Shown here piece after piece: positions 6,406-12,169 of a DNA stretch of 12,169 bases. Where the stretch lies: positions 1 to 12,169 of the forward strand of contig JADFKI010000086.1 of the NCBI GenBank assembly GCA_022565015.1, in the 5' to 3' direction. The stretch is from Chloroflexota bacterium. GTDB lineage: Bacteria; Chloroflexota; Dehalococcoidia; Lucifugimonadales; JADFKI01. The first letter of the stretch is position 1. The number at the start of each line of letters is the position of its first letter. The notes beneath the pieces are model-generated. The model did no database searches, was not told where the DNA came from, and saw only the letters and a list, made by a program, of their open reading frames with translations. The translations under genes and the position numbers were made by a program.

Positions 6406-7071
6406 TTACGAACCCCGGTTGGCTCTATCGATGAGCGATTGCAACGGCATATGCGCAAGCGAGGGCACGCGAACATCTGCCAGACTGAAGTCCAACGCCT
6501 CGGTCATGGAGTTGGGGACCGCCACGCAATACAGCCCGGCACGCTTGGCCGCCGTGACGCCGTTGACCGAGTCCTCGATAGCCATCGCGTTTCCAGGGCT
6601 TACTCCCAGCTCCCTGGCGCTACTCAGGTAGAGCTCCGGGGAGGGCTTGACCATGTCCACGTCGTCCGAACCCCTGATGTCATCGAACCGGTCGAGGATT
6701 CCGCGCCTGCCCAGGTGGCCCTCAACCCACTCCCTGGATGAGCTAGATGCCAGACCGACCTTGAGCCCCATGTCTTTGGCGCAGTCTATATAGTCCAGTA
6801 CTCCGGAGAGGACCGGGCTCTCTTCAATAGCCGCGAGGTAGATAGAGCGCATCTGCCGGCGGAGCTCCACCCGGTCCACTGTGACGCCGCTCAGGTCTTC
6901 GAGGTGTTTATAGACGTCGAATTCACCGATGCCTCCGCCAATGAAGCCCGTCCAAAGCTCCCGTTCCAGCTCGACGCCGTATGACTCGAATATTCCCTGC
7001 CACGTCGTGTAATCGGGCGTCTCCGTGTCTACGATCACGCCGTCGAAATCGAAAATAATCGCTTCAATCAA
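6406..7071 (-). CDS. HAD-superfamily hydrolase, beta-phosphoglucomutase/phosphatase-like (subfamily IA)
   Basis: 221 residues with all four HAD motifs: DFDGVIVDTE with nucleophile Asp8 and acid/base Asp10, Ser109 in LASSSS, Lys142 in VKPSPELY, and Glu166-Asp167 in IEDSVNG. The helical cap (about 17-85) between motifs I and II marks subtype C1. Together with EDSVNGVTAAKRAG this points to the beta-phosphoglucomutase, phosphoglycolate or sugar-phosphate phosphatase group; which one cannot be decided. The start is TTG at 7071, with AGGA (7083-7080) 8 nt upstream. No in-frame ATG is available near the family's normal N-terminus. It is divergent from the lipoprotein gene over a gap of about 110 bp. 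Confidence 0.9.
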   Translation of the reverse strand: MIEAIIFDFDGVIVDTETPDYTTWQGIFESYGVELERELWTGFIGGGIGEFDVYKHLEDLSGVTVDRVELRRQMRSIYLAAIEESPVLSGVLDYIDCAKDMGLKVGLASSSSREWVEGHLGRRGILDRFDDIRGSDDVDMVKPSPELYLSSARELGVSPGNAMAIEDSVNGVTAAKRAGLYCVAVPNSMTEALDFSLADVRVPSLAHMPLQSLIDRANRGS

Positions 7072-7147
7072 TAAAATGTTCCTGACCCATCGCCCTATAA
7101 CCCGATCAAGTCTAGCAGCACGCTCACCTCAATGTTGACCGTCGCAA

Positions 7148-7176
7148 TTGTCGAAGCGCGCGAGGTCGATTATACT
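7148..7176 (+). promoter_or_regulatory. Promoter of the lipoprotein gene, probably giving a leaderless mRNA
   Basis: TTGTCG (7148-7153) and TATACT (7171-7176) are 17 nt apart. Transcription would start near 7183, next to the ATGs at 7184 and 7187. No Shine-Dalgarno sequence is visible, unlike the strong GGAGG sites of several neighbouring genes. Confidence 0.5.
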
Positions 7177-7183
7177 CAGAGCA

Positions 7184-7981
7184 ATGATGCTCAAGATCGG
7201 CCCCTTCGCCTTCGTTCTCATAGCCGTCCTGTTCACGGCGTGCGACCAGCCCGTGGGAGACTCGGAGTTGGCTTCGCAGGCGACTCAAACCCCTGTTCCG
7301 ACGGTCACGCCAAGTCCGACGCCGCCACCTACGCCTACGCCGACTCCGGTTCCCACCGCCACCGCGACTCCAGTCCCGACTGCCACTCCGGTCCCGGCGA
7401 GTGGATCCGACAACGAAGCCGGCCTCGATCTCGAGTCGGCGGCACAGGTCATCGCGGCGTCCAACGACGCCATGCGCGGGCTGACCTCGCTTCATACGGA
7501 GATCAGCGGCACGCTGGAGCTTGTCCCGGAGGGTGGTCTGGCCTTCAGAGTGCCCTTCCTCATCGAGGGAGATTTTCAGGCCCCCGATAGAGCGAGGACG
7601 AAGGCCACTATTTCCCTGGGGTTCCTGACCCTGGAGTATGAGGCGATTACGATCGGGACCGACAGCTACACCAAGGACCCCCTGACCGGCGTGTGGCTTA
7701 AATCAAGCTCCTCCGCGAATTTGCTCACCAATCTTTCAGAGGTCCTTGGCTCGCCGGGAAGCATCGAGCTGCCGAACGCCGAGATCGCCGGGAGAGAAGA
7801 CCTAGACGGACTCCCGATGCTGCACATCACGGGGAATCCTGCCCAGGACCTGTTTGGCGATTCGGGCGTCGACTTGAATCTCAACGCCAGCGATCCTCAC
7901 TACAGTCTTGGACGAACGCCTCCTCACATCCACAAGACGCCCGTTCACCGCAGAAACAAAGGCGGACAGGTCGTCACATAA
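7184..7981 (+). CDS. LppX/LprG-like lipoprotein, C-terminus replaced (truncated)
   Basis: The frame gives 265 residues. A lipoprotein signal (hydrophobic 5-19, LFTA|C20) is followed by a Thr-Pro rich linker (about 36-72), common in Chloroflexota cell-surface lipoproteins. The globular domain begins LESAAQVIAASNDAMRGL and runs through beta strands with alternating hydrophobic residues, like the LppX/LprAFG lipid-carrier fold. That resemblance is by pattern only. After about residue 230 (LFGDSGVD, near 7871) the expected last strands are missing. The remaining 35 residues (ending HRRNKGGQVVT) are antisense to a minus-strand gene and look non-native. Start: ATG 7184 or 7187; the TTG at 7148 would lie on the -35 box. 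Probably outer-surface anchored if still functional; the truncation makes function doubtful. Confidence 0.75.
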   Translation: MMLKIGPFAFVLIAVLFTACDQPVGDSELASQATQTPVPTVTPSPTPPPTPTPTPVPTATATPVPTATPVPASGSDNEAGLDLESAAQVIAASNDAMRGLTSLHTEISGTLELVPEGGLAFRVPFLIEGDFQAPDRARTKATISLGFLTLEYEAITIGTDSYTKDPLTGVWLKSSSSANLLTNLSEVLGSPGSIELPNAEIAGREDLDGLPMLHITGNPAQDLFGDSGVDLNLNASDPHYSLGRTPPHIHKTPVHRRNKGGQVVT

Positions 7982-8683
7982 GACATCCAGATCACCTTCG
8001 GAAGGCACCTCCCAGGGTGGGAATGCCTCGAAGGCCCTCAACATGACGTGGTTCGACGCGAGGTTTAGGATCTCGAACATCTCAGTGATGTTTGACCAAC
8101 CATAGGCACCCGCCAGATCCGACCGGATAACCTCCACCTCTCCGTCCCAAGGCCCATTGTTTAGGAGCAAGCGAAGCTTCCCCCGACCAAACAGGAGCGA
8201 CGCCTGCTCGAAGAAATCTCCAAGGGAGTCGCTCGCGTGTACGCCGTACCCATCAACCCACTTCCGATAACGATGTTTGTGATCGGCTACCTTGCGGTTC
8301 ACGAACTCGATGCGACCCGATAGTACGCGGTCGTACACGTAGATGGGGTCATCATCTTCAACGACCACCACATGAAACCGACCATCCCCGATCTTGTCGG
8401 GCACATGACCAGAATGGTCATAGATCCGTCGGTACAACCGAGCCGCGTTGTTGTGGATTTTCTTCTGACTCCACTGGATTTCCGCCGTATGTTGAATGGT
8501 GAAGTCCTCACCAAGCCCTTCGATGATGCGCTGTACATGACTACGCGCCTCCTGCCAGATGATGAAGACGTGGAGATCTCGTCCGTAATTATGCCTGAAG
8601 AGGTTCTCGGAGGCGTTCCATCGGTACTCGAGCAGGTGCTGACGGAAACCACGTACATCGAGCAGGTCAGAAGGGCTGGTCAT
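7802..8683 (-). CDS. Surface-polysaccharide-locus protein with nucleotidyltransferase-like GDLD motif, C-terminally truncated
   Basis: 293 residues, with a start at 8683 supported by the paralog upstream: both have D9-V10-R11 at the same place. The order of features matches a family I know from capsule and LPS clusters: an N-terminal domain (HNYGRDLHVFIIWQEAR), a middle part (KHRYRKWVDGYGVHASDS with DFFEQASLLFG), then WSNITEMFEILNLASNHVMLRAFE and GDLDVLCDD. In relatives the acidic motif belongs to a LicD/fukutin- or nucleotidyltransferase-like segment that continues with VxIxGxxIxxDIR and a longer C-terminal half. Here that stretch (VRIAGVEIQVDAR) is reached and then stops. The last 20 or so residues are antisense to the lipoprotein gene. 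So the gene is cut near 7870 and probably inactive or altered. Exact function unknown. Confidence 0.65.
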   Translation of the reverse strand: MTSPSDLLDVRGFRQHLLEYRWNASENLFRHNYGRDLHVFIIWQEARSHVQRIIEGLGEDFTIQHTAEIQWSQKKIHNNAARLYRRIYDHSGHVPDKIGDGRFHVVVVEDDDPIYVYDRVLSGRIEFVNRKVADHKHRYRKWVDGYGVHASDSLGDFFEQASLLFGRGKLRLLLNNGPWDGEVEVIRSDLAGAYGWSNITEMFEILNLASNHVMLRAFEAFPPWEVPSEGDLDVLCDDLSAFVSAVNGRLVDVRRRSSKTVVRIAGVEIQVDARIAKQVLGRIPRDVQHRESV

Positions 8684-9210
8684 CTCACTTCCCGGCGAGC
8701 GCGATTCGCAACAGCGAAATCGGCTGGCTGGTAACCACCTCTCATTGAGGGAACCTTCGCATCTCTCCGGATGCTTATTGTCACTGTCGAATACCTGGAG
8801 TCGAACGAGGCCCTTAGAGATCCGGCCAGTCCACCTGCCGGTTGGCCCAGATGAGCCATGGTGTCCAGGCATCCATGATGTGGCAGCCAATCGAAAGGCG
8901 CTACCGAGGCCGGTTGGCGATCAGTGCGTCGAGCCCACCGATATGAGCTTTCAGTTGGCGTGTTGAGAGGCCGGACATCAGTGATGGCGCCCGTCGAGCA
9001 TTGAATCACCTCAGCAGCGCGAATCAAGAAGCTCGTCTCGAGATCTGACAGGATCTCGTCGGTCTTATCGCGAGCACCTTGCCAAACAACGAAGAGGTGC
9101 AGATTCCGGTTGTAGTTGTGATAGAAGTCTCGGTCATTCTCGGCATGGGTGTACGAAGAGTATTGCGCTTGAACCGTTCGCACGTCGTAGATGGGGACGT
9201 TGAAATTCAT
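8680..9210 (-). CDS. Partial paralog of the downstream gene, overlapping it by ATGA
   Basis: 176 residues. The first 72 or so resemble the N-terminal domain of the next gene: FYHNYNRNLHLFVVWQGAR against FRHNYGRDLHVFIIWQEAR (12 of 19 identical). A shared DVR sits at residues 9-11 and AEVIQCS matches AEIQWS. After about residue 72 (near 8995) the likeness ends. The following 100 residues show no family character, so a frameshift or deletion is likely there. Yet the frame stays open to a TGA at 8682-8680 that overlaps the next ATG by 4 nt, as in coupled genes. It could be a real short protein with a new tail or the remnant of a full paralog. It starts 21 bp after the ABC transporter stop, so they are probably co-transcribed. 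Confidence 0.5.
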   Translation of the reverse strand: MNFNVPIYDVRTVQAQYSSYTHAENDRDFYHNYNRNLHLFVVWQGARDKTDEILSDLETSFLIRAAEVIQCSTGAITDVRPLNTPTESSYRWARRTDRQPASVAPFDWLPHHGCLDTMAHLGQPAGGLAGSLRASFDSRYSTVTISIRRDAKVPSMRGGYQPADFAVANRARREVR

Positions 9211-9231
9211 GCGCGATCGAGTGACTCCGTC

Positions 9232-11022
9232 CTAGTCCTCTGACAGGGCCATAGCTCGGAATGCTGGATGATGCTCGAGGAGGTAGTCATATGGGCCTTC
9301 ACCAGAGATACCTCCGTTGGCGACAAAAAGGATGCTATCGCACGTACGCACCGTAGATAGTCGATGAGCGACGAGGATTAGGGTGTTCTCGCCCCGGAGT
9401 CGTTCCAACGCGGACAGCAATTTGGCCTCGGTGGCGTTGTCCAGCGCCGAAGTGCCCTCATCGAGTATGAGAACGTCGGGCCGCCGATACAGGGCTCGGG
9501 CGATGGCCACCCGTTGGCGCTGTCCACCCGAGAGCCTCACGCCCCTTTCTCCGACCATGGTGTCGAGCCCTTCGGAGAGAGCTTCGACCATCTCAGACAA
9601 CTGGGCGAGTTCAACGGCTTCGTCCAAGGCGTCTACTTGTAGATGTGCTTCGTCCTGACCCAGCGCTATGTTTTCACGCAGGGTGCCATCGATGAGAAAT
9701 ATCGATTGTGACACCACTCCGAGGCCTTGTTGCCATGCGCGTTCGGAGCCCCTTATATCAACATCGTCAACCGTAACTCGTCCGTCGGTGGGCTCGAGGA
9801 GCCCGGTGAGCAAGTCGATCAGCGTTGACTTCCCGCCACCCGTAGGCCCACAGACTCCGATCTGGTCACCCTTATGGATCGTGAGATCGACGTCCGTCAG
9901 AGCATCGACCTCTGCACCCTCATATCGAAATGACACGTGGTCAACTCTGATCGTCTTCTCGAATGGCAGCCGCTTCGTGGTTCCCTGGGGAGAAGCGGAT
10001 AGCCCCTCGGTCGCAATCAGGTCGGCGTGGAGGTCTTCCAACGGAGCGGTCGAGTATCTGAGACTGTTGAATCCACCAATGACCTGCTGAAGAGACGGCC
10101 TCAACCTCATTCCTGCATAGGCGAACAGTCCCAGGATGGAGACTATCCCCTCGGACGGAGCGTCACTGACGGCAGTGAAGCCGAACAAAACCAGAATGAA
10201 AGCTATCAAACTCATCTCCATAACGATGGGCGGAAGGGCGCCCACGGTGGCCCGGAGATAGCGAGCACGAGCGAACGCGATGCGACTACGCGCGTAACGC
10301 TTTGCGAAGTACTTCTCGCGTCCGAGGAGTTTGACCTCGCGGACTCCTTGAAGGGCCTCTTGCAAGTTACCCAGCGTTTCGCGTGACATCTGATGTGAGA
10401 TCTCCCCCAGTCGTTTGAGTCTTGGCTGCACCGCGAGCAGCAACAGAAAGGCTGCCCCACCGAGAATGAGAATTGCCAGTCCTGTCGCGGCGGGAGCAAA
10501 GCTCGCCAGAAGAGCCAGCATCCCGACGATCACGATTGAGTGGGCGAACATTTTGATTGTCGGGAGAAACATCGAAGTAACCAGCTCTTGGGTGGCCGTG
10601 TGTCCATTGCGGATCAATTCGGCTGTATTTCGCCTCAAGTGAACCGAGTAAGGCCACGCCAGATACCCGGCCACCAAGGTGTTCGCTAGCTGAGCGCCGG
10701 CATTGAACGCGACGCGGTTCTCGACATACTTCGCTCCCACCGTGACGACCGATCGAACCATGAAGAAGGCGAAAATCACGACAGCAGTTCCGATGAGAAG
10801 TGCCTGATCGTCAATGTCGCCAGTGACCTCTTTCAGATCGCCGATTATCGGGAGATCAACTTGTCCGGTCGGATCGACTATCAGGTTCAGCAGAACGAAG
10901 ACGAGGATCGCACCGAGCATCTCAATCCCGCTAACTACCACGGCAAGCACGATGAGAAGCGCCCAGCGTCCGGGACGGTCACGCCCAATCAGTTGATATG
11001 CCTGGCTAAGAGTCTTTAGCAC
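9232..11022 (-). CDS. ABC exporter, fused permease and ATPase (PglK/MsbA-like flippase)
   Basis: 596 residues, the normal length for a half-size type I exporter. Residues 1-320 hold about six membrane segments (about 20-48, 74-95, 158-180, 182-200, 265-285, 293-310). The ATPase domain (about 356-596) is complete: Walker A GPTGGGKST (392-400), Q-loop Gln439, signature LSGGQRQR from 497, Walker B LILDE (518-522) and H-loop His553. Start is GTG at 11022 with only a weak GAGA upstream. Relatives flip lipid-linked glycans (PglK) or lipid A core (MsbA) across the inner membrane. The neighbouring polysaccharide-locus proteins favour a glycan-lipid substrate, but that is inference. It is the first gene of a minus-strand group with the two paralogs downstream. 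Confidence 0.92.
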   Translation of the reverse strand: MLKTLSQAYQLIGRDRPGRWALLIVLAVVVSGIEMLGAILVFVLLNLIVDPTGQVDLPIIGDLKEVTGDIDDQALLIGTAVVIFAFFMVRSVVTVGAKYVENRVAFNAGAQLANTLVAGYLAWPYSVHLRRNTAELIRNGHTATQELVTSMFLPTIKMFAHSIVIVGMLALLASFAPAATGLAILILGGAAFLLLLAVQPRLKRLGEISHQMSRETLGNLQEALQGVREVKLLGREKYFAKRYARSRIAFARARYLRATVGALPPIVMEMSLIAFILVLFGFTAVSDAPSEGIVSILGLFAYAGMRLRPSLQQVIGGFNSLRYSTAPLEDLHADLIATEGLSASPQGTTKRLPFEKTIRVDHVSFRYEGAEVDALTDVDLTIHKGDQIGVCGPTGGGKSTLIDLLTGLLEPTDGRVTVDDVDIRGSERAWQQGLGVVSQSIFLIDGTLRENIALGQDEAHLQVDALDEAVELAQLSEMVEALSEGLDTMVGERGVRLSGGQRQRVAIARALYRRPDVLILDEGTSALDNATEAKLLSALERLRGENTLILVAHRLSTVRTCDSILFVANGGISGEGPYDYLLEHHPAFRAMALSED

Positions 11023-11284
11023 TGAAGAGATCTCGGTAGTCGCGATCGGTTTACGGGTGCTCCGGCCGTGTTTAGCCTTCTAGGTCGGTCTTTTAGTGGA
11101 GGCCAGGAGATTCGCCGTCGCCTTTCCGTTTTCTCACCATCGCCTGCCTCGTGTCGGACTCCTAATCCTGGTGACGTTTGCTCGAGTCAATGTCTTTGAT
11201 GCTTCGAGTCTGGCGCTGCATCGTAGTGGCGGCGGCGACATACGAGATTTGACTTAGTTTTCCCTTTACCTCGATGCGGAGTTG
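11023..11284. other. Gap between the beta-helix gene and the ABC transporter
   Basis: 262 bases with no gene, no clear hairpin with a T-run, and no convincing promoter pair for the ABC gene. Whether the two genes form one transcript cannot be said. Confidence 0.4.
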
Positions 11285-12169
11285 CTAAGACTCACACTCC
11301 TCACCGTCGATGATCACCGTTGTGCCTGTCGCGACGTTCTCATACTCGATGTCCTCGCAGCCCAGTCCCGTGTTGTTCGGAACGTAGTGACCAGGGAGTT
11401 CGCGGTTACCATTCTGGATCACAAAGCGGTTGATGGAGACGTTTTCAAAGACGGCGGTCGGCACCGAATCACTACGAACGCTTCTGGTGAACACGGTGTC
11501 AATCTTGCCACTTGTTATCCGTACCCCGACTGCGTGAACTTCGAAGTACGGCACATCGATGTTCTTGTATACGTATCGGTTTCCATACGCACCATGATCG
11601 ATTCCGCCGCCGGTGAAGCCGTCAATGACGTGAGGGTTGCCGTCGTTTTGCCAAACGAATATCCCGTGGCAGCCCGAAGAGCTCGAGGACCGGTTGTTGA
11701 TGAACTTCCAGACATTTCCGCCTTTATTGCCGTTTGCACCTTCCGGCCAATGGAATCCCGAGCAGTCCTTGATATGTCCAGGGCTGACGTTGGTGGCTAC
11801 AGAGTTGCGTATGACGTTGCCAGTCCCCGCACCGAGAAGGAACCCGGTGAGTCGAAAACCTCGACTGCCATTGCCATTGTCGACGTTGTAGGCCAGTGCA
11901 TGATCGTATGTGATGTCGTTGGAATTATCCCTTGTGCAGTACTTTTGGAAGGAGCACGTCTCGTTGTCCCCAGGGCCGTCCCACCCGTAGGCGTCCCCAG
12001 AGATGTTCTTGGCGATCGTATCCTTGAACGTTATACCGTGGGAGCCGTGGGGCCAGAACGCATGATTAGCCCCGTTGATGACGACGACGCCTTCAACGAT
12101 CGTTCCTCGAGTGCTGTCGCCGTTGAGATGCCAATGGAGCGGAAAGTCCCCGGGGGTTGGTGTTCCAGA
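11285..12169 (-). CDS. Extracellular right-handed beta-helix protein, CEMIP/G8-associated type, N-terminus off the window
   Basis: The last 294 residues are visible; the frame is open from the window edge to the TAG-side stop at 11285. The sequence has short strands rich in Asn, Gly and Val with alternating polar and hydrophobic residues, as in PbH1 beta-helices. Near the start of the visible part FPLHWHLNGD is followed about 28 residues on by PHGSHGITFKDTIAKN and GDAYGWDGPGDNE. The same order (IHFHL-GD, then VHGT with a KDT-like strand, then a GH-FLEDG stretch) occurs in CEMIP/TMEM2 and their bacterial relatives carrying a G8 domain. CEMIP acts in hyaluronan breakdown. The likely substrate here is a polysaccharide, but activity is not shown. 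No C-terminal anchor is seen. Confidence 0.75.
   Translation of the reverse strand, partial: SGTPTPGDFPLHWHLNGDSTRGTIVEGVVVINGANHAFWPHGSHGITFKDTIAKNISGDAYGWDGPGDNETCSFQKYCTRDNSNDITYDHALAYNVDNGNGSRGFRLTGFLLGAGTGNVIRNSVATNVSPGHIKDCSGFHWPEGANGNKGGNVWKFINNRSSSSSGCHGIFVWQNDGNPHVIDGFTGGGIDHGAYGNRYVYKNIDVPYFEVHAVGVRITSGKIDTVFTRSVRSDSVPTAVFENVSINRFVIQNGNRELPGHYVPNNTGLGCEDIEYENVATGTTVIIDGEECES

Noticed and set aside
7868..7873. GTCGAC hexamer at the junction of the two truncated genes, as a possible cloning scar
   Set aside because: The same hexamer occurs several times elsewhere in the window (for example near 1611 and 2225), so its presence here is not informative.
8684..8890. Longer N-terminus for the minus-strand polysaccharide-locus gene starting at 8890
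   Set aside because: The extra 69 residues lack family character, and the paralog upstream aligns from the start at 8683 with the same spacing to its DVR motif.

Overview
The window looks like a bacterial chromosome segment of moderately high GC. It probably comes from an uncultured Chloroflexota lineage (SAR202 or Dehalococcoidia type). That assignment is an inference. It rests on a lipoprotein with a long Thr-Pro linker, strong GGAGG ribosome sites, sigma70-like promoters, and the mix of an SDR, VOC, ThuA-like, HAD and amidating-lyase-like genes. No rRNA, tRNA, CRISPR array or insertion sequence was seen.

Left part (1-7071). A secreted subtilisin-like protease on the minus strand runs off the left edge and carries at least three Ig-like (Big_2 type) repeats. 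Next comes a minus-strand NHL beta-propeller that keeps the catalytic and zinc residues of peptidyl-hydroxyglycine amidating lyase (PAL); it ends in a clear rho-independent terminator. Divergent from it, behind a good promoter, is an SDR oxidoreductase. Its last codons and stop are echoed twice downstream as a 54-bp tandem repeat. Then comes an AhpD/carboxymuconolactone-decarboxylase-like protein whose frame is interrupted by a single TGA, exactly at the second Cys of the CxxC active site. A hairpin of the bacterial SECIS type follows at the right distance, so I read this as a selenoprotein (C60-x-x-U63). A convergent region with two inverted repeats separates it from three minus-strand metabolic genes: a VOC protein, a ThuA-like protein and a HAD phosphatase or mutase.

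Right part (7184-12169). A plus-strand lipoprotein of LppX/LprG appearance loses its expected C-terminus near 7870. There it meets, tail to tail, the truncated end of a minus-strand gene of the type found in surface-polysaccharide loci. Upstream on the minus strand are a partial paralog of that gene and a full-length PglK/MsbA-like ABC exporter. The exporter starts 262 bp downstream of the C-terminal part of an extracellular beta-helix protein with a CEMIP/G8-like HWHL motif. This part reads as an envelope-polysaccharide island fused to a different backbone, or as an assembly junction.

The most notable items are the candidate AhpD-like selenoprotein, the 54-bp echoes of the SDR tail just upstream of it, and the double truncation near 7870.
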